From: Acidobacteriaceae bacterium
GTDB taxonomy: Bacteria; Acidobacteriota; Terriglobia; Terriglobales; Acidobacteriaceae
Direction: 5' to 3'
Length of the DNA stretch: 64,000 bases
NCBI GenBank assembly: GCA_003132405.1
Contig: PKXQ01000121.1
Coordinates: 38,361-102,360, forward strand
Below the pieces are notes generated by a model. It searched no databases. It was not told where the DNA came from and was given only the letters and a program-made list of their open reading frames with translations. Below, in pieces: positions 50,924 through 59,870 of the stretch. The number at the start of each line of letters is the position of its first letter. Within the stretch, counting starts at the first letter, position 1. The position numbers and the translations under genes are program-made.

Positions 50924-51556
50924 ATGACGAAATCGATTAGCCGAGCTTCACTGCTCAAGCCGGAGTTCTACAACCGCGATCCGCGCCGCGTGGCGCGGTC
51001 TCTGCTGGGTAAGCTGCTCATCCGCCAAACTCCACGCGGAATTCTCGCCGGAAGAATTGTCGAAACCGAAGCCTATCTCGGCAATGACGACGCGGCCGCG
51101 CACAGCGCGGCCGGCAAGACAGCGCGTAACTCGGTTCTCTTCGGCCCTCCCGGCCACGCCTACGTGTATTTCATCTACGGGAATCACTACTGTTTGAACG
51201 TTTCCTGCCTGCCCGATGGAGTGCCCGGAGGCGTACTGTTTCGAGCACTCGAACCCATCACCGGCATCGAGCAGATGGCGGAAGCACGAGGAGTCGACCT
51301 ACCGGAAAAACCGGAGCTAAGAAAGCTTTCCATCCTTAAGAAGATTTCTTCTGGTCCGGGCCGCATGTCCGAAGCTCTTGGAGTCACCCGCGCCCGCGAC
51401 AATGACAAAAGCCTGGTGAGCGCACGTTCCGACCTGCGCATAGTCGATGACGGCTATCGCGTTCGCCGCGTCGTGGTTTCTCCCCGCATCGGAATTGTGA
51501 AAGCAGCCGACCATCCCTTGCGTTATTTCATCGCCGGTAATCCGTTCGTTTCGTAA
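50924..51556 (+). CDS. DNA-3-methyladenine glycosylase (AAG/MPG family)
   Basis: A 210-residue repair enzyme of the eukaryote-like AAG fold that excises alkylated and deaminated purines. ARSLLGKLLI, the catalytic glutamate in GRIVETEAYLGNDDAAAHSA, RNSVLFGPPGHAYVYFIYG and NHYCLNVSCLPDGVPGGVLF are all present. The ending SPRIGIVKAADHPLRYFIAG is normal. There is no ribosome site between the hairpin and the ATG. It lies after bcp and before rnhB. Confidence 0.94.
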   Translation: MTKSISRASLLKPEFYNRDPRRVARSLLGKLLIRQTPRGILAGRIVETEAYLGNDDAAAHSAAGKTARNSVLFGPPGHAYVYFIYGNHYCLNVSCLPDGVPGGVLFRALEPITGIEQMAEARGVDLPEKPELRKLSILKKISSGPGRMSEALGVTRARDNDKSLVSARSDLRIVDDGYRVRRVVVSPRIGIVKAADHPLRYFIAGNPFVS

Positions 51557-51637
51557 TGATTTCCGCGCAGATGAATCCATCTTCCAGCTTCCGCTTGCCT
51601 AGCGCGAGATCTTCGGCGAAGATGCTAGACAGATTCC

Positions 51638-52468
51638 GTGCCCAAGTCCCGTCTCAAGTCCGCAGCCGCATCGAAGGCTGACCGAGTCTCTGCCGCGACC
51701 GCCAAATTGCGCTTGCTAAAAAAATTGCGCTGCACTCTCAACTTCGAAAAAAAGGCCTGGGCCGCGGGCGCGAGATACGTTGCCGGAGTCGATGAAGTCG
51801 GCCGCGGATCGCTGTTCGGCCCCGTGGTCGCCGCCGCCGTCATCCTCTGTGAGAGCGACGATCGTGAGAATGACGATCCCGCTCGTCGCATTCGCGGCCT
51901 GCGCGATTCAAAACTCATTTCCGCCGAAAAACGCGAGGAGCTGGCGCTCCTCATTCGCGAGCGCGCCGTCGCCTGGGCGATCGCCGCCGTCGATTCCGCG
52001 CGCATCGATCAAATCAATATTTATCAGGCTTCGCGCGTGGCCATGCTGCATGCGGTTCAGCAATTGGCTCCGGCGGCAAATCATCTTCTGATCGATGCCG
52101 TAAGGCTCGATTGCGAAATTCCGCAGCAGCCGATCATTCACGGCGACGCGCTCTCTCGTTCCATCGCCGCCGCCTCCATCATCGCCAAAGTCGAACGCGA
52201 CCGCATGATTTCCGCGTGGGATCCCGTTTTTCCCATGTACGGCCTCGCCTCGAACAAAGGATATTGCACGCCGCGCCATCTCGCCGCTCTGCGCGAGCAC
52301 GGCCCCTCGCCACTGCATCGGCAGTCGTTTTCGCCCGTGTGGAACGCGCCGATCCCGCAGGAAGTTCTAGGCTTCATGCTCGACGACGTCGCCGCCGATG
52401 TGGTCGCCGCCGTCCAAGAAGAAGATGAAGATGAAGAAGAACTAGTGGCAGAAGTCGCCGAAACCTAG
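51638..52468 (+). CDS. rnhB: Ribonuclease HII
   Basis: A 276-residue enzyme removing ribonucleotides from DNA and RNA primers. The catalytic acids are in AGVDEVGRGSLFGPVVAAAV and the later SKLISAEKREEL and IDAVRLD segments; the C-terminal HGDALSRSIAAASIIAKVER is the substrate motif. It carries a basic 45-residue leader and an unusually acidic tail (EEDEDEEELVAEVAET). GTG start at 51638. No overlapping partner. Confidence 0.95.
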   Translation: MPKSRLKSAAASKADRVSAATAKLRLLKKLRCTLNFEKKAWAAGARYVAGVDEVGRGSLFGPVVAAAVILCESDDRENDDPARRIRGLRDSKLISAEKREELALLIRERAVAWAIAAVDSARIDQINIYQASRVAMLHAVQQLAPAANHLLIDAVRLDCEIPQQPIIHGDALSRSIAAASIIAKVERDRMISAWDPVFPMYGLASNKGYCTPRHLAALREHGPSPLHRQSFSPVWNAPIPQEVLGFMLDDVAADVVAAVQEEDEDEEELVAEVAET

Positions 52469-52478
52469 CCAGCGAAGC

Positions 52479-53327
52479 CTAGCCCGCATTCCGCAACTCT
52501 TGAGCAATTCGCGGCAGCACCGCCCTCAGCAGCGCAATGAACTGCCCCATCACTCGTCGCCCCACTTCAAGCACCTCTTCATGCACCAGCGCCTTATCAA
52601 GAATTCCTGCCGCCATATTCGTCACGCATGAAATCGCCAAAACATTCATCCCCATGTGCCGCGCCACAATCGCCTCCGGCACCGTCGACATCCCCACCAG
52701 ATCGGCGCCAATCGTCCGCAAATATCGAATCTCCGCCGGAGTCTCATAACTCGGCCCCGCCAGCGCCGCATAAACCCCCTCGCGCGGCGCAATCGAAAGT
52801 TTCTCCGCCTCCTCCAGCGCAATCTCTCGATAGCGCTTAGCATAGGTATAACTCATGTCAGGGAAGCGCGGCCCAAAGCGCTCATCATTCGCCCCCGTCA
52901 GCGGATTCTGTCTTTGCAAATTAATATGATCGCGCAGAATCACCAGCGCCCCCTGCCCGTACTCGACATTAATCCCGCCAGCCGCATTGGTAAGAATCAA
53001 AGCGCATATGCCAGCGCGTCCCAGCACCCGCGTAGGAAACGCAACCTCCGCCGCCGGATACCCTTCATACAAATGCACGCGCCCCTGCATCACCGCCACC
53101 GGAACGACGCCGCACTTTCCCACCACTAGTTGCCCAGCATGACCCGCCGCCGTCGAGCGCGGAAACGTAGGAATGTGCGCGTAGGGAATGCGAACAGCAT
53201 CCTTAAGATCGTCAGCAAATGACCCCAGCCCCGATCCCAGCACCAGTCCAATCTGCGGGCGCAAGGCAGTCTGCGAAAGCACAAACGTCGCCGCCGATTC
53301 CGCCCGAGTAAAAAGATCAGGAGTCAT
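52479..53327 (-). CDS. Purine nucleoside phosphorylase
   Basis: A 282-residue trimeric PNP (inosine/guanosine + phosphate to base + ribose-1-P). The phosphate loop is LVLGSGLGSF, followed by RSTAAGHAGQLVVG, VMQGRVHLYEGY and the base-binding segment LTNAAGGIN, with AGPSYETPAEIR and GADLVGMSTVPEAIVARHMG near the end. These identify the PNP/MTAP family with the mammalian-type active site. It is convergent with rnhB, and 90 bp downstream of the adenosine-deaminase-like gene on the same strand, which could supply inosine. Confidence 0.95.
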   Translation of the reverse strand: MTPDLFTRAESAATFVLSQTALRPQIGLVLGSGLGSFADDLKDAVRIPYAHIPTFPRSTAAGHAGQLVVGKCGVVPVAVMQGRVHLYEGYPAAEVAFPTRVLGRAGICALILTNAAGGINVEYGQGALVILRDHINLQRQNPLTGANDERFGPRFPDMSYTYAKRYREIALEEAEKLSIAPREGVYAALAGPSYETPAEIRYLRTIGADLVGMSTVPEAIVARHMGMNVLAISCVTNMAAGILDKALVHEEVLEVGRRVMGQFIALLRAVLPRIAQELRNAG

Positions 53328-53371
53328 AAAAAATCAAATCGCCGCAAACACAGCGCGAAAAAATCACGTAG

Positions 53372-53414
53372 GGACGGCCGCCCTCGGCCGTCCAGCCGGG
53401 CAAAGCCCGGCTGC
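53372..53414. repeat. Double REP-like hairpin (GACGGCCG...CGGCCGTC and CAGCCGGG...CCCGGCTG)
   Basis: Two adjacent perfect hairpins, 53372-53393 and 53394-53414, in the gap between the deaminase-like gene and the PNP gene. A partly decayed copy is at 60377-60415. Confidence 0.85.
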
Positions 53415-53417
53415 GCT

Positions 53418-54986
53418 TCAAAACTGTTTCTCAAACTCCGAGAAAGCCCGCTCCAACTTCCACTGCACCCGAGCCCGCTCACTCGCAGCAAGAAACTTCT
53501 CACATTTACCGGAGACGCGATCACTCGATACTTTCTCATCCGCGCAAGCCGCAACCCGCCCAAACTCGCCGCTGCCGGGACTCCAAAGACTATCCCCCGC
53601 AATAAAACTATGCTCCAGGCTCGCCCGCGCCATGCGCTTCAACTCCGCGTAAGACAACCCATAAGTCTCAGCCGCGCGCAAATATTCGTGCGTCATGTCG
53701 CTGCGCGAAACACCTTCATCGTCGGTCGCCAGCGCCACCGGCACTCCATACTTCGTATACACCGGCAGCGGATGCCGCGCCCCACTCACCCCCAGAATCA
53801 CATCATTCGACGTCAGGCAAATCTCGACCAGCACATTCTTCGTCGCCATCTCCTGCAACAATCCGATCGGATCATCCTCGTTCATCACCGCTGTACCATG
53901 CCCAATCCGTTCCGCTCCCGCGCGCTCAATCGATTCTCGTATATGAAACCGCAACCCCTCCGGCGGCACCAGCCCCATCCACAATTCGTCCGCATGCAAC
54001 GACACATGCGTCGCTGGATAAAACTTATGCAGCGCCTCAATGATCCGCATATGCAGATCGAAATCGTGCATCGGCACGTAATAATCTTCCGGCATCACCA
54101 GGTTAAATCCCACAAACCGCGGATCGGCTTTCGTCAACTCGAAGCCCAGCAAAATCTGCGCAAAGACCTGCTCGCGCGGCAGGCCCCGCAACACCTGATA
54201 CAAATAACGCAGCGTCACAGCGCATCCCGGAGCGGCCTGCGCCGTCCCGCAGTGCAGCACTTCTTTTTCCCGCGCCTCATCGGAATCAAGTTGCCTGCGC
54301 ACCGATGCCACTACATCCGACATTCCCCCGGCCAGCAATTTGTCGCGCAGCTTGCTGAAATCGTCCGCCGTCGATCCCGGCGTCGAACCGGACGTCGATC
54401 CAACTTCCCATCCAATCTTCGTGCCAAGAATCGCCGCCTGCGCGCCGTCCGCCGTGTGCATCAACTCCACATACTGCAGATGATCCTCCGCCGCTCGCGC
54501 CGCGACCTCCGCCAGCGCGTCGCCCACGTGCTTCTCCATCGCCGGGCCAAACTTTTCAAACGTCGCAAAAAAATGGTCGTGCCCCGACTCCTCCGCCGCA
54601 TGCCAATTTCGCATCGACCACGCGTCGATCAGTTGGCCATAAAGAATGTGGTCCTGATAAGCGCAGCGCACCGACGGCTTATTCGTATAAGAGTCGCAAG
54701 CGTCGCAAGAAGCATGGATCAGCTTCGAAGTGCCGCGATCCACGCACAGCGCATTCTCCGAAGCCCAGTCGATAAAGCTCTCCGCATAAATCGCCCCGCT
54801 CAAATGAACATGCAGATCGCCGCCCTTCGGCACCTCTTGCAAGAACGCCTGCAGCAATCCCGGATTGTGCCGCACCGATTCGAAATACTTCGCCGCTTTA
54901 TCCTCGGCGCTCTCCGCCGCGGAAATTCGCACAAGAACAAAGACCATCCAGATGCAACCGAGAGGTGCTAAACGCAGTTTTCGCAT
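53418..54986 (-). CDS. Secreted adenosine-deaminase-like protein (ADGF type)
   Basis: A 522-residue protein with a signal-like N-terminus (CIWMVFVLVRISAAES). Metal ligands: His59 and His61 in GGDLHVHLSGAIY, the histidine in HVSLHADELWMG, the catalytic histidine in ERIGHGTAV and the aspartates in ALATDDEGVSRS. These are the adenosine/AMP deaminase family sites, with the larger ADGF/CECR1-like N-terminal region that includes a C-D-x-C-x-x-C stretch. Export suggests scavenging of extracellular adenosine. ATG at 54986 has GGAGGG eight bases upstream; the open frame reaches 55079. PNP follows, suggesting a purine-salvage pair. Confidence 0.85.
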   Translation of the reverse strand: MRKLRLAPLGCIWMVFVLVRISAAESAEDKAAKYFESVRHNPGLLQAFLQEVPKGGDLHVHLSGAIYAESFIDWASENALCVDRGTSKLIHASCDACDSYTNKPSVRCAYQDHILYGQLIDAWSMRNWHAAEESGHDHFFATFEKFGPAMEKHVGDALAEVAARAAEDHLQYVELMHTADGAQAAILGTKIGWEVGSTSGSTPGSTADDFSKLRDKLLAGGMSDVVASVRRQLDSDEAREKEVLHCGTAQAAPGCAVTLRYLYQVLRGLPREQVFAQILLGFELTKADPRFVGFNLVMPEDYYVPMHDFDLHMRIIEALHKFYPATHVSLHADELWMGLVPPEGLRFHIRESIERAGAERIGHGTAVMNEDDPIGLLQEMATKNVLVEICLTSNDVILGVSGARHPLPVYTKYGVPVALATDDEGVSRSDMTHEYLRAAETYGLSYAELKRMARASLEHSFIAGDSLWSPGSGEFGRVAACADEKVSSDRVSGKCEKFLAASERARVQWKLERAFSEFEKQF

Positions 54987-55344
54987 CGCCAAAACCCTCC
55001 AACCACCCTTCCAGTTCACCGTGCAATTGTAGAAAAAGCGATTGTAGGCCATAAGTATCGTCATCGGAACCGGAACCAATCCGCAAGATAGACAGTATTT
55101 ATGCTGCTAAACCCATGATTTGCACAATCACAATCCTCTGTGATCTCAAACCCAAAGCGCGTCCATTCCACCATGAAACCCAGAAAACCGCATGGATGCT
55201 GGCGATTTCGCAATCCAATCCAGGCGATTGCACAATTTGCGCGTCACCCCGCTGTGCATGAGCTGCACTCGATTGATACGCAATAACTTACAGACGTATG
55301 AATTTCATTGACGCAAAAAACAGATATGCTAAAACCATAATCGT

Positions 55345-55674
55345 TCTTTGATACGTTCTGAAGTTTTTCCGGTTGGTGCGGCGTCCGGGGCTCAAGCGTA
55401 GTCACTCAGGCAACCGCGAGGTGAGTCTGGGAGGGCGAGCAAGGGTCTATAGCTAAGCGCTGGTCGAGGAGAACAGGAGCCTCTGTCGAAGGCAGGATAG
55501 AGTCCCGAGGCGTTGGACTGATTTATCCGGTTGGCGGTGAGCCCGGAGCCCGAGCAAAGATCGTCTTACAATGAACCCGCAAGGGAGTTGTAGGAAAGGG
55601 TCAGCAAGGGTCTAAACGCGAGCTACTGGCCGAGACGAATGAATCCAACATCACCTCGGGACTCTCTATTTTTG
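55345..55674 (+). ncRNA. Candidate structured RNA made of two related units
   Basis: No gene occurs between 54987 and 55773. On the plus strand two units share, in order, CCGGTTGG (55369; 55527), a hairpin capped by a GNRA tetraloop (CC-GCGA-GG in ACTCA...TGAGT, 55404-55425; CCC-GCAA-GGG inside CTTACAA...TTGTAGG, 55565-55593), AGCAAGGGTCTA (55438; 55603) and CTGG(T/C)CGAG (55460; 55626). The second unit is closed by a long helix: ATAGAG-TCCCGAGG and GTTGGA (55497-55517) pair with TCCAAC (55644) and CCTCGGGACTC-TCTAT (55654-55669), followed by TTTTT. TTGACG at 55308 may be a -35 box. GNRA loops and the T-run favour this strand. I cannot match it to tmRNA, RNase P, 6S or SRP RNA. Confidence 0.6.
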
Positions 55675-55720
55675 CAGCCGTAATAAAACTTTCACGTTTC
55701 CAAGCTTTGCCGCACAGAAT

Positions 55721-55775
55721 CTTTCCCGTCCGTAGCCTTTCCTGCCACCTGCCTGTTCTGCTTTTCCTGCCCTTC
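55721..55775. repeat. Word repeat J2 (TTTCC(T/C)G units)
   Basis: TTTCCCGTCCGTAGCC, TTTCCTGCCACCTGCC, TGTTCTGCTTTTCCTGCCC in tandem, ending at the stop of the peptidase gene. Same words as 48798-48864; in both cases the tract abuts the 3' end of a minus-strand gene. Confidence 0.6.
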
Positions 55776-57201
55776 ACTCCCCATATCTCCCCTTCAACTC
55801 GCTGGCCAGCTCATCCCGTAACTGCCGGTAATCCGAATGCACCGTAGCCCGCAGCGCCGCTTCCGTCGAACTGCCCTGCGAAAGCATCTCGAGAATCCGA
55901 GTAATCTCGCTCATCCCATAAGCGTCGCGTATATATTCCGTAGCCGCCAGTGACTCAGCATAAGCCGCGCTAGCCTGCGGAGCCGAAAAGCTCATAAAGC
56001 TCCCTTCGAGCACATTAAAAGGAATCTCGCTCCCCGACGCAAACAGCATCGACAATTGATGCCCATAAGGCGCCGCTGACTTACCCTCTTCAACCTGCGC
56101 AATGCCCTCATTCAACCAAGTCGGGCAGCGATTGCTCGCCATCTGCGAAATAAACGAATGCGTCAACTCATGTTTCAAAATCCGCGCCAACTCTGGCGTA
56201 ACGCTCTGCACCCCGCTGATCGGAATCCGCAGCTTGCCATCATTAACCGCGCCGCTCCATGAAGGCGCCCGCGTCACATCGAAAAACGCCTGCTGCGTAT
56301 ACAGCGTGACGGCAATCGTATTGTGCGGAGAGTACCCGAGATCGCGCACCAGGTCGTCATACTCCGAGTCAAGCGTCGCGACCAGGTCGCGCCTGAAATT
56401 CTCTAAAGTATCCTTGCCTTCAAAATGTAGGTTGAAGTGATTGCTCTCGCGCTGCGAAAACTCCGACTCCGCCGTCGATTCCCTCTCCGCCCTAGCCAGA
56501 TATTGGCTGACCGTAGCATCCGGACGCAGCGCCAAAGACTTTTTCCACGCCCGAATCGCCTCCGGCGTATGATCGCTGGCAAATTGCACAAACCCCAGCA
56601 TCCCCAACGCATCCGCCGAATCGGGAGCAACACTGGCCGCGTGTTGCGCGTAAGTCAGCGCCTCCGCCGCATGCCCCGTGCGCAGAAGCGTAGCCGCGTA
56701 ATAGATCAGCAAAGTCGCATTATCGGGCTGAAAGCGCAGCGCCGATTCGTAATAAACCTTCGCCCGAGGAAAATTGCCGTGGTCGGACTCATGCTTGCCC
56801 GCCAGAAAATACGCCGTCGCCGCGAGTTCCGAATTCCCCGTCTGCGCGGTGCTGGCCAGCGCATCCGTATCCACCTTGCCATCGTGTATGACTTTGCCAG
56901 CTACATCGGCTTCATGGCTGAACGAGGGAGGCTCGGGAGTAATATCGATCGCACCGCCGCCTCCGGAACCTGAATGCACCGGAGCGACACCGCCCGTCTC
57001 TATGCGCTCGACCGACGCCTTCGGAATCGCATAAGTATCTTCGCCAAGGTCGTATTCGACTCGATCTTTATTTTCTCGAACCTGGTCGGCCCAGATGGTG
57101 CGGCCATTCTTAAGATGAATGACGTCGGCCGACGCGGGCAGCGCCACCACCAGCGCCAGCATCACAAGCACTAGAATAAAGATCGGGACAAGGCCTCGCA
57201 C
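55774..57201 (-). CDS. TPR-containing zinc metallopeptidase (MA clan, HExxH)
   Basis: A protein of about 475 residues. A hydrophobic export signal (LVPIFILVLVMLALVVALPASA) precedes a small domain with VIHLKNGRTIWADQV and VEYDLGEDTYAIPKASVERI, then TPR repeats from about 110 to 235 (ALRFQPDNATLLIYYAATLL). The peptidase part has HELTHSFISQM (zinc His-Glu-His) and WLNEGIAQVEEG with the third ligand glutamate near 365-390. It is probably periplasmic. The start is uncertain: GTG at 57201 gives a compact signal peptide, TTG at 57246 extends it by 15 residues. It is divergent from the M1 peptidase gene. Confidence 0.8.
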   Translation of the reverse strand: MRGLVPIFILVLVMLALVVALPASADVIHLKNGRTIWADQVRENKDRVEYDLGEDTYAIPKASVERIETGGVAPVHSGSGGGGAIDITPEPPSFSHEADVAGKVIHDGKVDTDALASTAQTGNSELAATAYFLAGKHESDHGNFPRAKVYYESALRFQPDNATLLIYYAATLLRTGHAAEALTYAQHAASVAPDSADALGMLGFVQFASDHTPEAIRAWKKSLALRPDATVSQYLARAERESTAESEFSQRESNHFNLHFEGKDTLENFRRDLVATLDSEYDDLVRDLGYSPHNTIAVTLYTQQAFFDVTRAPSWSGAVNDGKLRIPISGVQSVTPELARILKHELTHSFISQMASNRCPTWLNEGIAQVEEGKSAAPYGHQLSMLFASGSEIPFNVLEGSFMSFSAPQASAAYAESLAATEYIRDAYGMSEITRILEMLSQGSSTEAALRATVHSDYRQLRDELASELKGRYGE

Positions 57202-57247
57202 TCGGCTGATTCTAGCAACCGTGCTGGGGGCCAGTAAGGTGACCAAG

Positions 57248-59755
57248 GTGCTCGTTCGACCGCGGCAAACGGTCTGGCTGGCCTACTGTTTCCTGGCATC
57301 CGCCGCCTGCTCACAGGCGGCCGATCTCAGCCCCCAGTGTCCCCAAACCACGAGCGCTCTCTACGCCCGCATCCATTCCGTCGGCCTCGATCCCGATCGC
57401 GTCTACCACGTTCGCGGCGCCACCATCGACCGCCCCAACCTCCACATTGATTTCGACGACGGAACCCTGGCCTTTACCGAAGACATCTGCGGCCGCACCA
57501 CGGGCGCATTTTTCGACGGTGAAGGCGAGGTCCGCTTGCGTCCGCCGAACCGCGCCGAGCGCGGGTCGCTCGCCCTCTTTACCGGCATGGCCATTCTCGA
57601 AGAGCAATTCACCACCGCCTATCTGCGCTTCAACGACGATACGGCAGCCGTATTGCAGCCCTTCCTTACCCCCGCGCCGGAGCCCGCAGAATTCATCAAA
57701 GAGTGGGGCGATACCAGCCTTACTCTGGCCGAGTTCGATGGCCTCCGGCTGCTCCTCGACTTCAGTCATTTCCTTCCCACCCCTTCGGGAAACGAGCCGG
57801 AACAAAAATTTCTCCCTTTGCTGCACGCTCACCTGTTAGGCAAAAAGCTCGGCGGTTTTGAAGTGGTCTGGGATGCCGCCAACCCCGAACCTCTGTGGGC
57901 AGGCCAGCCGCGCATGAAAGACGGCAACCTCTTCTTCGATATCTGGACATCCTTCACTCCCGCCGGCACCGCCGCCCCACCCCCAGTCGACGCATCCATC
58001 ACCGATTTCCATATTCAGGCTTCCGTCGACCCGCCAACCCGCTTGCGGGCCTCCGCCGATCTCAACGCTAAAATTCGCAGCGGAGGCGAACGCACCCTCC
58101 TTTTTGAGTTGTCCCGTTATCTAAAAGTTGACGCGGTCGAGTCCGACGGCCGCCCCGTCGACTTCATCCAAAATCCAGCCATCGAAGGCAGCGAATTGCG
58201 CCGCAAAGGGAACGACTTAGTCGCCGTCGTCTTTCCCGCTCCGCTCGCACCCGGCCAGCAATTGAAGCTGCGCTTCCGCTACGCCGGCGACGTCCTCTCC
58301 GAAGCCGGCAAAGGATTGCTCTACGTCGGCGAGCGCGGCACCTGGTACCCCAATTTCGGTCTGAGCCCTGCCCGGTTCGACATGGAGTTCCACTATCCTC
58401 CACACTGGACCTTGGTCGCCACCGGAAAACGGCTGTCACACACCGGCCCCGAAAACGCGGAGTCAAACCCAGCCACAGAAAAAGTCTCGCGCTGGGTCTC
58501 CGAGCGCCCCATCCCCGTCGCCGGATTCAACCTCGGCAAATACATTCGCGCCGAAGCCAAGGCAGGCAATGTCGTAGTCGAGGCCTATGGCACCAAGGGA
58601 GTCGAAAAATCGTTTCCCAAGCCGCCAGAGGAGCTAGCTGCCCCGATTCTTCCCTCTGCTCCCGGCCAACGTTTGCGGCCGACGGTCCCTATTGTCGTTT
58701 CCCCGCCGCCCCCATCCCCGGCCCGTGACGCACAGGCCGTAGCCGACCGTGCCGCTCAGTCAATCGCCAGCTTCTCCCAATGGTTTGGCCCCTATCCCTA
58801 CGATTCGCTCGCGCTCACCCAGATGCCCGGGCTGATGAGCCAAGGCTGGCCTGGACTCGTGTTCCTCTCGAGTTTCGCCTTTCTCAGCCCGCGCGAGCAA
58901 GCCGACCTGCATCTCGGCACAGTGGCAAGCGAAATCGACAATCAGGTCCTCGTCCACGAGACCGCCCATCAATGGTGGGGCGATCTCGTACTATGGAACA
59001 ATTATCGCGATCAGTGGATCTCGGAGGGCCTGGCAAACTATGCCTCCCTGCTCATGCTCGAGCAACAGAATCCTGACCAATTCCGCCAGATCCTCGAAAA
59101 ATATCGCCACGATCTTCTAAGTAAGAACAAAGACGGAGAATGGCTGCGCAATGCCGGACCCGTAACCTTCGGCCAGCGCCTCGATTCCTCCCATTTTCCC
59201 AACGGATACGACGAAATCAGCTACGAACGCGGCACCTGGCTGTTTCACATGCTCCGTACCATGTTGCGTGATTCCGAGGCGGCCTCACATTCCCGAAAAG
59301 GACACTCCAATTCAATCTCCGACGAGCCCTTCTTTCGCGGTCTGCGAAAAATCAGCCAACGCTATGCAGGAAAGAGCATCAACACACAGGAACTGATAAA
59401 AGTTTTCGAAGAGGAACTCCCTCGCCCGCTTTGGTACGAGAATCATCACAATCTGGACTGGTTTCTCCAAGGTTGGATCGAAGGCACCGCCATTCCAAAG
59501 CTCGAAACCCGCGAAATTCATATCGCGGAGAAAAACGGGGTGACCACAGTTACCGGTATGATCGTTCAAAAGGACGCGCCCTACGATCTCATCACCGCCG
59601 TCCCCGTCTATGCCGCCATGCCCGGCAACACCCTGGTTTTCCTGGGCGAAGTGCTGGCCGACGGCGCTGAAACCGCGTTTCATTTGCCCGCGCCTCATGC
59701 CGCGCGCAAAATTCTCCTCGATCCCAGGCAGACAATTCTCAGCGTTGCGAAGTAA
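57248..59755 (+). CDS. M1-family zinc metallopeptidase (aminopeptidase-like), exported
   Basis: A protein of about 835 residues. A signal peptide (WLAYCFLASAACSQA) leads to a large N-terminal beta-rich region (to about 460). The catalytic domain has His570 in VHETAHQWWGDLV and WISEGLANYASLLM with the third zinc ligand glutamate 18 residues after the HExxH. A proline-rich spacer (about 470-500) and a C-terminal segment with VTTVTGMIVQKDAPYDL complete it. The exopeptidase GxMEN motif is not evident (TQMPGLMSQGWPG instead), so the substrate mode is open. I start at GTG 57248 (AAGGTG six bases before); the frame extends upstream to 57119 over the divergent gene. Confidence 0.85.
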   Translation: MLVRPRQTVWLAYCFLASAACSQAADLSPQCPQTTSALYARIHSVGLDPDRVYHVRGATIDRPNLHIDFDDGTLAFTEDICGRTTGAFFDGEGEVRLRPPNRAERGSLALFTGMAILEEQFTTAYLRFNDDTAAVLQPFLTPAPEPAEFIKEWGDTSLTLAEFDGLRLLLDFSHFLPTPSGNEPEQKFLPLLHAHLLGKKLGGFEVVWDAANPEPLWAGQPRMKDGNLFFDIWTSFTPAGTAAPPPVDASITDFHIQASVDPPTRLRASADLNAKIRSGGERTLLFELSRYLKVDAVESDGRPVDFIQNPAIEGSELRRKGNDLVAVVFPAPLAPGQQLKLRFRYAGDVLSEAGKGLLYVGERGTWYPNFGLSPARFDMEFHYPPHWTLVATGKRLSHTGPENAESNPATEKVSRWVSERPIPVAGFNLGKYIRAEAKAGNVVVEAYGTKGVEKSFPKPPEELAAPILPSAPGQRLRPTVPIVVSPPPPSPARDAQAVADRAAQSIASFSQWFGPYPYDSLALTQMPGLMSQGWPGLVFLSSFAFLSPREQADLHLGTVASEIDNQVLVHETAHQWWGDLVLWNNYRDQWISEGLANYASLLMLEQQNPDQFRQILEKYRHDLLSKNKDGEWLRNAGPVTFGQRLDSSHFPNGYDEISYERGTWLFHMLRTMLRDSEAASHSRKGHSNSISDEPFFRGLRKISQRYAGKSINTQELIKVFEEELPRPLWYENHHNLDWFLQGWIEGTAIPKLETREIHIAEKNGVTTVTGMIVQKDAPYDLITAVPVYAAMPGNTLVFLGEVLADGAETAFHLPAPHAARKILLDPRQTILSVAK

Positions 59756-59870
59756 CTTCCGAATCTGCCGCGAATGTCACTCCGATTCACCGCGCCTTAG
59801 TGCGAGCCGCGAGAGCCATGCGGTGATGCGATTGCTATGACAATTTGCAGGACATAAGAGGAGAATAGTA

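Noticed and set aside
53610-54971. 453-residue plus-strand frame
   Set aside because: It is antisense to the adenosine-deaminase-like gene, rich in Arg/His/Pro, with no domain; a GC-driven shadow.
55345-55674. RNase P RNA in the gene-free stretch
   Set aside because: AGACGAATGA and AGCAAGG resemble pieces of RNase P RNA, but the GAGGAAAGUCC and ACAGAA...CCGGCUUA core motifs are missing and the region is a two-unit repeat.
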